64,000 nt of DNA from CAVURS01 sp963834425 (GTDB taxonomy: Bacteria; Actinomycetota; Actinomycetes; Actinomycetales; CAVURS01). Shown here piece after piece: positions 55,178 through 64,000 of the stretch. Made by a program: the position numbers and the translations under genes. Every line of letters starts with the position of its first letter. Positions within the stretch are counted from its first letter, which is position 1. Below the pieces are notes generated by a model. The model was not told the origin of the DNA, did not search any database, and was given only the letters and a program-made list of their open reading frames with translations. The stretch is taken from the NCBI GenBank assembly GCA_963834425.1, contig CAWIBR010000013.1, positions 744,001 to 808,000 of the forward strand, written 5' to 3'.

Positions 55178-56515
55178 ATGGACAGGCAGCAGGAGTTCGT
55201 GCTCCGCACGATCGAGGAGCGCGACATCCGCTTCGTGCGGCTCTGGTTCTCCGACGTGCTCGGCACCCTGAAGTCGGTGGCGGTCGCTCCGGCCGAGCTC
55301 GAGGGAGCCTTCGCCGAGGGGATCGGATTCGACGGGAGCTCGATCGAGGGCTTCGCGCGGGTCTACGAGTCGGACATGCTCGCCCGGCCGGACTCCTCGA
55401 CGTTCCAGGTGCTGCCGTGGCGCGGTGAGAACCCCGGAACGGCGCGGATGTTCTGCGACATCCACCTCCCGGACGGCAGCCCGAGCCTGGCCGACCCGCG
55501 GCACGTGCTCAAGCGGGCGCTGGCCAAGGCCGCCGACCTGGGCTTCACCTTCTATACGCACCCGGAGATCGAGTTCTTCGTGCTGCAGCAGGGGTCCAAG
55601 CCGGGGGAGCCTCCGGTGCCGGTCGACCAGGCGGGCTACTTCGACCATGTGCCGCACGGCACGACGCACGACTTCCGTCGCGCGGCCATCACCATGCTCG
55701 AGTCGATGGGCATCTCCGTGGAGTTCAGCCACCACGAGGGCGCGCCCGGCCAGAACGAGATCGACCTGCGGTACGCCGATGCCTTGACCACCGCGGACAA
55801 CATCATGACCTTCCGCACGGTGATCAAGGAGGTCGCGCTGGAGCAGGGCGTCTACGCGACGTTCATGCCCAAACCCTTTGCGCAGCACCCTGGTTCGGGC
55901 ATGCACACCCACATGAGCCTGTTTGAGGGCGACCGGAACATCTTCCACGAGGCCGGCGCGAACTACCAGCTCAGCAAGACCGGTCGGCACTTCATCGCCG
56001 GCCTGCTGCGGCATGCGAACGAGTTCACGGCCATCACGAACCAGTGGGTCAACTCCTACACCCGGCTCTGGGGTGGCGGCGAGGCTCCGGCGTACGTCTG
56101 CTGGGGGCACAACAACCGCTCGGCGCTGGTCCGGGTGCCGATGTACAAGCCGGCCAAGGGGCAGTCGACCCGGGCCGAGATCCGCTCGGTCGACGCGGCC
56201 TGCAACCCCTACCTCGCCTTCGCGGTCATGTTGGCGGCGGGTCTGAAGGGGATCGAGGAGGGCTACGAGCTGCCGGACGAGGCCGAGGACGACGTGTGGA
56301 GCCTGACCGACGCCGAGCGCCGGGCGATGGGCATCGCGCCACTGCCAACCAACCTCTCCCAGGCCATCCGGCGGATGGAGGAGAGCGAGCTCGTCGCCGA
56401 GACGCTGGGTGAGCACGTCTTCGACTTCGTGCTGCGCAACAAGCGGGCCGAGTGGCTCGAGTATCGCTCGCAGGTCACGCCGTTCGAGCTGGAGCGGTAC
56501 CTCCCGGTGCTCTGA
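55178..56515 (+). CDS. glnA2: Glutamine synthetase, GlnA2 type
   Basis: The 445-residue enzyme makes glutamine from glutamate, ammonia and ATP. The family parts are DGSSIEGFARVYESDM, EIEFFVLQQ, the metal-binding FSHHEGAPGQNEIDL, KPFAQHPGSGMHTHMSL and NNRSALVRVP. The usual adenylylation motif NLYDLPP is not present in that form; the equal region reads EEGYELPDEAEDD. The ATG at 55178 follows a longer frame that overlaps the divergent surface protein. glnE begins two bases after its stop, as in many actinobacteria. Confidence 0.94.
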   Translation: MDRQQEFVLRTIEERDIRFVRLWFSDVLGTLKSVAVAPAELEGAFAEGIGFDGSSIEGFARVYESDMLARPDSSTFQVLPWRGENPGTARMFCDIHLPDGSPSLADPRHVLKRALAKAADLGFTFYTHPEIEFFVLQQGSKPGEPPVPVDQAGYFDHVPHGTTHDFRRAAITMLESMGISVEFSHHEGAPGQNEIDLRYADALTTADNIMTFRTVIKEVALEQGVYATFMPKPFAQHPGSGMHTHMSLFEGDRNIFHEAGANYQLSKTGRHFIAGLLRHANEFTAITNQWVNSYTRLWGGGEAPAYVCWGHNNRSALVRVPMYKPAKGQSTRAEIRSVDAACNPYLAFAVMLAAGLKGIEEGYELPDEAEDDVWSLTDAERRAMGIAPLPTNLSQAIRRMEESELVAETLGEHVFDFVLRNKRAEWLEYRSQVTPFELERYLPVL

Positions 56516-56517
56516 AG

Positions 56518-59500
56518 ATGCCGGCTCAGCGCGAGTCTTCACTCGCAGGACAGTTGGCCCGGCTGGGTTTTCGCGACCCGGCCCGGGCCGAGCGGCTGCT
56601 CGGCGATCCGGCGCTGGCCGGCCTGCTGGACCCGCTGGAGGTCGTCTTCGACGATGGCCTGCTCGCCGCCCTGTCCAGCGTGCCGCAGCCGGACCAGGCG
56701 CTGCTCGGCCTGGTCCGCCTCATGGAGTCGCTGACCCGATCGAGCGAGCGCGACGACGCACTCGGCCGCGAGCACCATCCGGCCGACCCGGCGCGGTTGC
56801 GAGCAGTTGTCCGTCGAGGCGGTCCGGTCCGGGACCGGCTGATGGCGGTGTTGGGCACCTCGCTCGCCCTCGGCGACCACCTGGCCAAGCACCCGGGTGA
56901 CTGGACCGTCCTGGAATCGGACGAGCCGCGCAGTCAAGCCGAGCTCACCGCCGAGCTGTTGACCGCCATCGGCGCGAATCCCGTTGCGGCCCAGCCGATC
57001 GGCCGCGGGGGTGCCGTGGCCTACGACCAACTGCGCCTGGCCTACCGACGGCGGCTGCTCGCCATTGCCGGCCGCGACCTGCGCAGCTCGGATCCCGCGG
57101 CCGACTTCCCAGAGGTGGCGCGGGAGCTCGCGGACCTGGCCCAGGCCGCGCTGGAGGCCGCGCTGGCCATCGCCCGGGCCGAGCAGCCGGCGGGCGCGGC
57201 CGCGTGTCGGCTGGCCGTCATCGGCATGGGCAAGACCGGGGGACATGAGCTCAACTACGTCAGCGACGTCGACGTGATCTTCGTGGCCGAGCCGGTCGAG
57301 GGCGGCGAGGAGCTGGCGGCGATCGAAGCGGCCACCTGGTTGGCCGCCGCGCTGATCCGGGTCTGCTCGGCATCGACCTCCGAAGGCACGCTCTGGCCGG
57401 TCGATGCGGCCTTGCGTCCCGAGGGCAAGCAAGGCCCGCTGGTGCGCACGCTGGCCAGCCACGTCAGCTACTACGAGCGCTGGGCCAAGACCTGGGAGTT
57501 CCAGGCCCTGCTCAAGGCGCGTCCGGTCGCGGGGGACCTGGCCCTCGGTCAGGCGTACGTCGACGCCCTGGCGCCGCTGGTCTGGTCGGCGGCCGAGCGC
57601 GACAACTTCGTCGCCGACGTCCAGGCGATGCGACGTCGAGTCGAGGAGCACGTGCCCGCCGATCAGGCCGACCGGCAGCTCAAGCTCGGCAAGGGCGGCC
57701 TGCGGGACGTGGAGTTCAGCGTGCAGCTGCTGCAGCTCGTCCACGGCCGGGCCGACGAAACCCTGCGCAGCCGAACGACATTGGACGCGCTGGCCGCTCT
57801 CGCGGCCGGCGGCTATGTGGCGCGCGACGACGCAGCCGGTCTGGACGCGGCGTACCGGGTGCTGCGTTGCCTCGAGCACCGGGTGCAGGTCCACCGGCTC
57901 CGACGTACCCACCTGATGCCCATTGAGGAGGAGCAGCTGCGCTGGCTCGGCCGGAGCATGGGGCATCGGGCCAACCCGGCTCACTCGGTGCTGGGCCAGT
58001 GGCAGCGCCAGGCTCGCGAGGTGCGCCGGCTGCACGAGCGCATCTTCTATCGACCCCTGCTCGCCGCGGTGGCCCGGCTCAGCCCGGACGAGGCGCGGCT
58101 GACCCCCGAAGCGGCTCGAGAACGACTGTCTGCCTTGGGTTTCCGCGACACCGCGGGCGCCATGCGGCACATCGCCGCGCTGACCGACGGGGTGAGCCGG
58201 CGGGCCGCGATGCAGCGCACGCTGCTGCCGGTCATGCTCGGCTGGTTCGCCGACGAGGCCGACCCCGACGCGGGTCTGCTGGCCTTCCGCCGAGTCAGCG
58301 AGCAGCTCGGGGGCAGTCACTGGTACCTGAAGATGTTGCGGGACAGCGGATCCGCCGCCGAGCGGCTGGCTCACGTCCTGTCCAGGAGCCGGTACGCCGC
58401 GGAGCTGCTGCAGCGAGCACCCGAAGCCGCGTTGATCCTGGGCGACGACAGCGGACTTCGGGCTCGGGAGGGCCCGGAACTGCGGAGCGAGGTCCAGAGC
58501 GCGATCCGCCGCCACGACGCTCCGGCCGACGCCCTGGAGGGCGCCCGAACCATCCGGCGTCGCGAGCTGTTCCGGACGTCGGTGGCCGACCTGGTCGGGG
58601 TGGCCACGCTGGAGCAGGTCGGTTCGGCGTTGACCGACATCACGGCCGCGGTCGTCGACGGCACGCTGGACCTGGCCATGCGGTCGGTGGAGCAACGACT
58701 CGAAAGGCCTTTGCCGGCCAGGGTTGGCGTGATCGGGATGGGCCGCTTCGGCGGCGGCGAGCTCGGCTACGGCAGCGATGCCGACGTGATGTTCGTCTAC
58801 GACCCGGTCGGGGACGCGGATGAGCAGATGGCCCAGGAGGCGGCTGCCGCCGTGGTTCAGGAGCTCCGGAAGCTGCTGTCCGCGCCCGGCCCGGACCCGG
58901 CGATCGAGCTCGATGTAGGCCTGCGGCCCGAGGGCAAGAACGGCCCGCTGGTGCGCAGCCTGGACTCCTACCGCAGCTACTACCTGCGCTGGTCGTTGGT
59001 CTGGGAGGCTCAGGCGCTCCTGCGGGCTGCCCCGGTGGCTGGCGATCCCGAGCTCGGCAAGGCGTTCGAGCAGTTGGTCGAGCCGGTCCGGTGGCCGGAG
59101 CGCGGTCTGAGCCTGCAGGACGTGCGCGAGGTTCGCCGGATCAAGGCCCGGGTAGAGGCCGAACGGCTGCCCAAGGGAACCGACCCGAGCCGGCACTTCA
59201 AGCTCGGTCGCGGCGGCCTGGCCGACGTCGAGTGGACCATCCAGCTGATCCAGCTACGTCATGCCCATCAGGTCCCCGCGCTGCGGACCACCGGCACGCT
59301 GCCGGCGCTGGCCGCCGCCGTCGATGCGGGCCTGCTCGACCCGGACGACGGCGCCGTACTCGCCGAGGCCTGGTCGCTCGCCTCCCGCTGGCGCAACGCG
59401 GCCGTGCTCTGGCGCGGCCGTGCGGTCGATGCCCTGCCCGGTGACGGACGCGACCGCGACGGCATCGCCCGGATCGTGGGCTATCCGCCGGGGCACGGGG

Positions 59501-59574
59501 AGCAGGCCGAGGACGACTACCTGCGGCTGACCCGGCGCGCTCGCTCGATCATCGACCGGATCTTCTACGCCTGA
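56518..59574 (+). CDS. glnE: Bifunctional glutamine synthetase adenylyltransferase/deadenylase
   Basis: GlnE adds AMP to and removes it from glutamine synthetase according to nitrogen state. The 1018-residue protein has two nucleotidyltransferase domains: GMGKTGGHELNYVSDVDVIF around residue 235 and GMGRFGGGELGYGSDADVMF around 739. Each is followed by a helical part with LRPEGKQGPLVRTL or LRPEGKNGPLVRSL and LKLGKGGLRDVEFSVQLLQL or FKLGRGGLADVEWTIQLIQL. It starts with ATG at 56518, two bases after the glnA2 stop, so translation is coupled. No frame breaks. Confidence 0.96.
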   Translation: MPAQRESSLAGQLARLGFRDPARAERLLGDPALAGLLDPLEVVFDDGLLAALSSVPQPDQALLGLVRLMESLTRSSERDDALGREHHPADPARLRAVVRRGGPVRDRLMAVLGTSLALGDHLAKHPGDWTVLESDEPRSQAELTAELLTAIGANPVAAQPIGRGGAVAYDQLRLAYRRRLLAIAGRDLRSSDPAADFPEVARELADLAQAALEAALAIARAEQPAGAAACRLAVIGMGKTGGHELNYVSDVDVIFVAEPVEGGEELAAIEAATWLAAALIRVCSASTSEGTLWPVDAALRPEGKQGPLVRTLASHVSYYERWAKTWEFQALLKARPVAGDLALGQAYVDALAPLVWSAAERDNFVADVQAMRRRVEEHVPADQADRQLKLGKGGLRDVEFSVQLLQLVHGRADETLRSRTTLDALAALAAGGYVARDDAAGLDAAYRVLRCLEHRVQVHRLRRTHLMPIEEEQLRWLGRSMGHRANPAHSVLGQWQRQAREVRRLHERIFYRPLLAAVARLSPDEARLTPEAARERLSALGFRDTAGAMRHIAALTDGVSRRAAMQRTLLPVMLGWFADEADPDAGLLAFRRVSEQLGGSHWYLKMLRDSGSAAERLAHVLSRSRYAAELLQRAPEAALILGDDSGLRAREGPELRSEVQSAIRRHDAPADALEGARTIRRRELFRTSVADLVGVATLEQVGSALTDITAAVVDGTLDLAMRSVEQRLERPLPARVGVIGMGRFGGGELGYGSDADVMFVYDPVGDADEQMAQEAAAAVVQELRKLLSAPGPDPAIELDVGLRPEGKNGPLVRSLDSYRSYYLRWSLVWEAQALLRAAPVAGDPELGKAFEQLVEPVRWPERGLSLQDVREVRRIKARVEAERLPKGTDPSRHFKLGRGGLADVEWTIQLIQLRHAHQVPALRTTGTLPALAAAVDAGLLDPDDGAVLAEAWSLASRWRNAAVLWRGRAVDALPGDGRDRDGIARIVGYPPGHGEQAEDDYLRLTRRARSIIDRIFYA

Positions 59575-59697
59575 CCCGGCGCGCCCTCAAGAGCTCTCGA
59601 GAAGCCCCCGACGAGCGGCGCACGCAAGCCGTACTCTTCCGGGGCAAGACGCCCACGCCCGGGCAGATCGGTTCTTCGGCCCGCAGGGGGTTGCCGC

Positions 59698-61606
59698 ATG
59701 GCTCGTCGTCGTCGTTTTCGCATCGTTCTGGTCGCTGCGCTGGCCGTGGTCACGGGCTTAGGCGCTAGCGCCGGCTGCCGGCGCGGCCTCGGCCACCACC
59801 GCAGCCACGCTGTCCGGCGTCGTCACCGATGCCGTGACCGGCCAGCCCATCGCGGACGCCTGTGTCGAGGTGCAGAGCACCGATTTCACGTTCTTCGACG
59901 CGACCTGCACTGACGACACGGGCGCCTGGACGATGAACGGAGTGACGGCGGGCGCGGCGTACCTCGCTGGACGCGGCGGCCGACGGCTACGCCGAACAGG
60001 TCTACAAGGGGAAGTTCGACATCAACGACGGCACGCCGGTCACGGCTCCCGCCGTCGTGAACTTCCGGCGGACCCACCCGGGTGACCTGGTGGGTAGCGT
60101 CCACAACGCCGACGGCTCGGTGCCGACGGACTCGATCTGAACGCCGAGCGGGTGGGCGCAGGTGGATGCGAGCTTCAGCGGCTCGGTCGACCCGACGACC
60201 GGTGTCTTCGACATCGCGGTGCCCGGCGGGCAACGTACGTGATCGAGTACCAGACCGGTCCGTTCGACCTTTATGCGCTCGGGTACGACGAAACGCGGTG
60301 CGGCCCAGACCTTCTCGGTGGCAGGCGGATGGTACGACGACGGTCGGGGCCGTTGATCGTTCCCGGCCGGGGAGTCGATCTCGGGCAGGATCACTGCCGC
60401 CGGCGACCGGGCAGCCGCTTGCGGGGATCTGCGCCACGGTCTTCGCCAGCCGCGCCACACCGAACAGCGGGGGCGTCCAGGAGCAGTGTACCGGGATCGA
60501 CGGCACCTACAGGTGCAGTTTGGCCTCGCCAGGGCAGTTACCGGGTGGAGTTCATCGACCCGAACAGCACCTACGGCTTTCAGTACTTCCCGAACTCGGT
60601 CGGCTTGACGCCGGCCACGGTGCTCACCCTGGGCGCCGGAGCCAGCGCGGTTCGAGACCGATGTCGATGCGGCCCTGCAAGCCGGCGGCAGTGATCAGCG
60701 GGAGGGCAGTGGACGCCCTGACCGGCCGGCCGATAAAGCAGGCCTGCGGCTCCGCCTACCTGGGTCGCTCGACCACCTACCCCTACGGGCAGACGCGGAA
60801 CCTGCAGCGGGGCGGACGGCCGGTTTACGGTGACCGGGCTGGCGGCCCGGTCGTACAGGTCGTTGACGAGTGGGCACGAACGACCTCGCGACCTACGCGC
60901 CATCGTCGTCGACGCGAGGCCGGAGCGCGGCTGTACACGACAAAGGTCGGCCAGACGCTGAACATAGGTGACGTCCGGGTGGCCCCCGGCGGAACGGTTT
61001 CGGGCGTCGTCGAAGGACGCCGTGACCGGGCCGGCCGATCTCGGACGTGATCGTGGGGCTGGGCTACGGGCCGCGGGTCGGCGACGGCGGTCGCGTTCTC
61101 GGCGACGACGGATGTCGACGGCCACTACACGATCGAGCACATGCCGGCCGGAGCGCAGAAGCTGGTGGCCTGGACCTTCGACCCGGCGTACGCGCCGTCC
61201 TGGTCCGGCGGGGCGCCCGATCCGTCGCTCGCGAAGGCGCTCACAGTGACCGAGGGTGGTTCGGCAACGGCGAACTTCACGCTCCGAAAGGGTGGCACGA
61301 TCACCGGCCGGGTCGTCGACGCGAGTGGACACCTGGTCAGCACGAACTACGTCCTCGAGGCCTATAGCGTCGCGAGCCCGCAGCAGGACCTCGGCCTGAG
61401 CAGCGATGTGACCAAGGGGGTCTTCACGATCGAGGGCCTGCCGCACACCCCTGTCGTCCTGGCCTTCTTCGGCAACCGCTACCCGAAGGCCGCTGTTCTA
61501 TTACGACGGATCCACGACGCGCTCTGACGCGACGCCAGTCAGCGCCGGGCCGGGAGCCACGGTGACGATCACAGCCCGAGGCGTCGGCCGCTGGACCCGG
61601 TCGTAG
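59698..61606 (+). CDS. Secreted carboxypeptidase-regulatory-like repeat protein, heavily frameshifted
   Basis: The ATG at 59698 begins a signal peptide (MARRRRFRIVLVAALAVVTG). The sequence then reads in short pieces from all three frames: LSGVVTDAVTGQPIADACVE, LVGSVHNADGS, ISGRAVDALTGRPIKQACGS, GGTVSGVVE and TITGRVVDASGHLVSTNYVL. Each G-x-V-x-D-A-x-T-G-x-P-I stretch is the start of a carboxypeptidase-regulatory/CnaB-like beta domain; there are at least five. Eight or more single-base shifts are needed, the last near 61495, giving the stop at 61604-61606. Either the gene is decaying or the sequence is very poor here. Confidence 0.65.
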
Positions 61607-61615
61607 GCTGGCCGG

Positions 61616-62017
61616 ATGACGCCGCAGGAGCTGGTCACGCTCACGCACCTGCGCCGGGCGCGCGACCTGATGGACCGCGAGTACGCACGGCCGCTGGACG
61701 TCCCCGCGTTGGCGCAGGCGGCGTACATGTCGCCGGCGCACTTCTCCCGGCAGTTCCGAGCCGCGTACGGCGAGACGCCCTACGGCTATCTGATGACCCG
61801 CAGGATCGAGCGGGCGATGATGCTCCTCCGGCGCGGTGACCTCAGCGTCACCGACGTCTGCCTGGAGGTGGGCTGTACGTCGCTGGGCTCGTTCAGCTCC
61901 CGGTTCACCGAACTCGTGGGGGAGAGCCCCGCGGCGTACCGGGCTCGTGACCACAGCGCGATGGCCGGCGTACCGGGCTGCGTCAGCATGGCCGCGCTGC
62001 GGCCGGCCCGCTCCTGA
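61616..62017 (+). CDS. AraC-family regulator
   Basis: The 133-residue protein is only the DNA-binding half of AraC: RRARDLMDREYARPLDVPAL, then AAYMSPAHFSRQFRAAYGET as the first helix-turn-helix and LSVTDVCLEVGCTSLGSFSS as the second. There is no ligand domain. It is followed 68 bases on by a VOC-family gene on the same strand, a pairing often seen in actinobacteria, so it may regulate that gene. Confidence 0.9.
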   Translation: MTPQELVTLTHLRRARDLMDREYARPLDVPALAQAAYMSPAHFSRQFRAAYGETPYGYLMTRRIERAMMLLRRGDLSVTDVCLEVGCTSLGSFSSRFTELVGESPAAYRARDHSAMAGVPGCVSMAALRPARS

Positions 62018-62085
62018 GGCCGTCGTGCGACGGCGCCCAAGCCGAGCAGGATCGGAGAAGCGCACGGCCGGCCGAGGCATCTAGC

Positions 62086-62502
62086 GTGATGGCCATGGAC
62101 CTCACACTGCAGAGCACCATCGTCACCGTCCACGACCCCGACCTCGCCATCGCCTTCTATCGCGACACCCTCGGCCTGGCCGTCACCCAGGACGTCGCGT
62201 TCGGCGACTTCCGCTGGGTCACCGTGACCTCGCCCTCGGACCCCGAGGTGGGCCTGGTGCTGACCCAGCCGCACGCCGGCCGGTCGGCCGAGGACGGCGA
62301 CGCGCTGGAGGTCCTGATGACCAAGGGCGCGCTGCACCAGATCGTCTTCCGCAGCGCCGACGTCGATGGCGACTTCGAGAAGGTGCAGGCCTCGGGGGCC
62401 GAAGTGCTGCAGGAGCCGATGGACCAGGGCTGGGGTGCGCGGGACTGCGCGTTCCGTGACCCGTCGGGCAACACCGTGCGGCTCTCGCAGAAGGTCGGCT
62501 AG
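62086..62502 (+). CDS. VOC-family (glyoxalase/bleomycin resistance fold) protein
   Basis: About 136 residues with two beta-alpha-beta-beta-beta units: STIVTVHDPDLAIAFYRDTL (GLAVTQ) and HQIVFRSADVDGDFEKVQAS, ending GARDCAFRDPSGNTVRLSQ. The His and Glu metal positions of the fold are partly present. Possible starts are GTG 62086, ATG 62089 and ATG 62095; the last best fits the family. Its stop overlaps the convergent VOC gene by four bases. The substrate is unknown. Confidence 0.85.
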   Translation: MMAMDLTLQSTIVTVHDPDLAIAFYRDTLGLAVTQDVAFGDFRWVTVTSPSDPEVGLVLTQPHAGRSAEDGDALEVLMTKGALHQIVFRSADVDGDFEKVQASGAEVLQEPMDQGWGARDCAFRDPSGNTVRLSQKVG

Positions 62503-62913
62503 CCCTGGTGGCTGGGTGATGTTGACCATCCAGCCGATGCCGAACTGGTCGATGCACATGCCGAACTCGTCGCCCCACATCTGCTTCTCCAGCGGGACGG
62601 TGACCGTGCCACCGGCCGAGAGCTTGCCCCAGTAGCCGCGCAGCTGGTCGGCGTCGTCGCCGGAGAGGCTGACCGCCATGTTGTTGCCGACCTGGTGGTC
62701 CATCCCCGGCGGGGTGTCGGCCGCCATCAAGGTGAAACCGCTCGGCGTCTCCAGCCGGCCGTGCATGATCTTGTCCGCGATGGGTGAGTCGGCCTGCCCG
62801 AACTCGCCGAACGTGCTGAGCGCGAGCTCGCCGCCGAAGACTCCCTGGTAGAACTCCAGCGCCGGTCGGGCCGTGTCGCCGAAGCTGATGTACGGGTTGA
62901 GCAGACTGGCCAT
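62499..62913 (-). CDS. VOC-family protein, PhnB type
   Basis: About 137 residues: MASLLNPYISFGDTARPALE, FYQGVFGGELALSTFGEFGQ, then MHGRLETPSGFTLMAADTPP and MWGDEFGMCIDQFGIGWMVN. This matches PhnB-like (3-demethylubiquinone-9 methyltransferase-fold) VOC proteins. AAGGAG precedes the ATG at 62913. The frame as written runs on past the end; the natural stop is TAG at 62501-62499, reached with one base less in the GGG before it. It is convergent with the other VOC gene. Confidence 0.83.
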
Positions 62914-62954
62914 GGAGGGCTCCTTTGCCGGGTTCGCGAGCAGGTCTCGACAGA

Positions 62955-64000
62955 CTAACCCGGCAAATCGCCAGCAGCGGCGGCAGCGACGCCCGCATCG
63001 GGATCGGCATGGCCATCGCCATGGGCGGCAGGGCTCGGTTGCGGCGGTCGCCCCGGGGCGCAGCCGGTCCACGAGCAAGCCGATCAGGATGATGACTGCG
63101 GCCGTCAACAGGACGGTCGCGCCCGCGCTCTCCTGACCGACCTCGAACGGCGCCGTCTGGATCAGCAGGCCACTGGAGATGGCGGAGCCCAGCGCCCCGA
63201 CGATGGTGGCCACGAGCACCACCCCGGTGCCCGACCTCCCCCCGTGCAGACGCCGGCGCCCCCACCAGACCAGCCCGGCCGCGAGAGCCAGCCAGATCAG
63301 GATGGGCTGGGTCCCGAAGGTCTTGCGGGGGATGGCCGACTGGGGCAGGCCCGAGGTCCCGAAGAACACCGAGCTGACCGACTGGGGCACGGCGGCAGTG
63401 ATCGCCGTCCAGACCGGCGGGCTCAGTGAGCTCGGCAGCTCGGTCGCGATGATGTGCAGCGTCGCCACCGGATGGGCGAGCAGCCAGTGCAGCCACCAGC
63501 TGTTCCAATGTGCGGTGGCCCACGCGTCCATGCCCGGGCAGCTGGCCGCGGTCTTCTGCACCCAGGCCGTCGTGCCGTGGTTGGAGACCTGGCTCGGGGT
63601 CTTGGGGATCATGCATCGCGGCGCGGACGATCGCCGAAGGTCTCGGATGACGGCCTTGGCCACGGGACCGTTGCCGGAGATCGGGTAGGCGTAGGCCACG
63701 GTGCTCCGGGACACACCGAACTCGGCGCTGGCCCGCCAGGCCGGGTCGGACCGGATGTTGTAGACGTAGCTGTAGAGCGAGAACACGAGCAGCGCTCCGG
63801 CGACGACGACGCTCACCAGGATCCGGGCGGCGTCCGTGGCGGCGCCGGGCCGCCGACGCAGACCGAAGACCAGCGCCGCGACCGCCCACGCGATCAGGAC
63901 GGGGAAGATGTTGGGCCGGGTCATCGTGAACCACAGGGCGACGAGCAGGAACAGCCCGGCCCGCGCCCAGGTCGGCTTGCGGAACCAGCGGATCGCGAGC
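62955..64000 (-). CDS. Polytopic membrane protein, C-terminal part (glycosyltransferase-like), runs off window
   Basis: The gene enters at the right edge and ends at a TAG near 62957-62955. At least eight membrane helices are visible (ARAGLFLLVALWFTMTRPNI, ILVSVVVAGALLVFSLYSYV, AAVIILIGLLVDRL and others) with a large extracytoplasmic loop rich in Trp. The overall look is that of polyprenol-dependent GT-C transferases or related surface-polymer proteins. A frame change near 63040 gives a His/Asp-rich tail (HGDGHADPDAG) and this stop; the uncorrected frame would fuse it to the VOC gene. The start is outside the window. Confidence 0.7.

Noticed and set aside
56539..59196. Long minus-strand open frame opposite glnE
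   Set aside because: The same shadow effect; glnE with both nucleotidyltransferase motifs is unmistakable.
59575..59697. Possible riboswitch (c-di-GMP or ydaO type) before the secreted repeat protein
   Set aside because: I saw GC-rich stems and GGGGCAAGACGCCC-like text, but none of the conserved core elements of a known class in the right order.
61786..63924. Apparent fusion of the membrane protein with the PhnB-like VOC protein on the minus strand
   Set aside because: The VOC gene has its own ATG with AAGGAG, and both natural stops appear with a single-base frame correction; the join is through noncoding text and through the antisense of the other VOC gene.
1..64000. CRISPR array, IS element or prophage
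   Set aside because: No regular spaced repeats, transposase, integrase or phage structural genes were seen; the few repeats are intergenic hairpins.

Overview
This is a GC-rich actinobacterial chromosome segment with dense genes, frequent GTG starts and four-base ATGA or GTGA overlaps. The gene set is housekeeping-like: a PucR/FasR-type regulator next to fabD-fabH-acpP-fabF and an acyl-CoA carboxyltransferase, a one-chain aceE, glnA2-glnE, a polyphosphate glucokinase, and the actinobacterial DUF3145 and DUF3052 families. Nocardioidaceae or another Propionibacteriales lineage is my best guess, by inference from gene content and not from a marker-gene comparison. I see no prophage, insertion sequence, integrase or CRISPR array.

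Layout. 1-7.6 kb: the end of a TetR gene, a CocE-type hydrolase coupled to a P1 peptidase, a histone-deacetylase-fold hydrolase, a P-loop kinase, and an unusual FAD/NAD(P)-TPR fusion. 7.7-13.9 kb: a GGDEF-EAL protein, DUF3145, and an MFS exporter with its TetR regulator and a clear palindromic operator. 13.9-20.7 kb: the fatty acid synthesis II cluster on the minus strand (regulator, fabD, fabH, acpP, fabF, carboxyltransferase). Its FabD carries a C-terminal biotinyl-like domain without the biotin lysine. 20.9-26.4 kb: a TPR-like protein, aceE, fdhD, DUF3052 and a peroxiredoxin. 26.4-31.7 kb: tRNA-Val, a PAP2 protein, then a chain of overlapping plus-strand genes (Nif3-like, zinc ribbon, RNase HI, DUF1737, rhodanese, metZ). 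31.7-37.3 kb: an anion permease, yaaA, an RNB nuclease, RNase P RNA and a homocysteine methyltransferase. 37.3-43.6 kb: an operon with two ABC ATPases and two permeases, a secreted repeat protein, and a 58-residue cysteine-rich protein directly behind a near-perfect DtxR/IdeR iron box. 43.6-52.5 kb: a GH63-like hydrolase, ppgK, map, panB, nadE and a thioesterase. 52.6-64 kb: a secreted LDTR-repeat plus RCC1 protein, glnA2-glnE, a carboxypeptidase-regulatory-like secreted protein, AraC/VOC genes and a partial membrane protein.

Working together. Pyruvate dehydrogenase, the carboxyltransferase and the Fab enzymes link acetyl-CoA supply to fatty acid synthesis. metZ with its rhodanese neighbour and the homocysteine methyltransferase point to methionine synthesis. 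glnA2 with glnE handles glutamine synthetase and its control.

Caution. More than twenty genes, including essential ones such as aceE and nadE, are interrupted by single-base frameshifts, while other long genes are clean. This looks more like uncorrected assembly error than gene decay. I give coordinates spanning the whole reconstructed gene and state where the frame changes.
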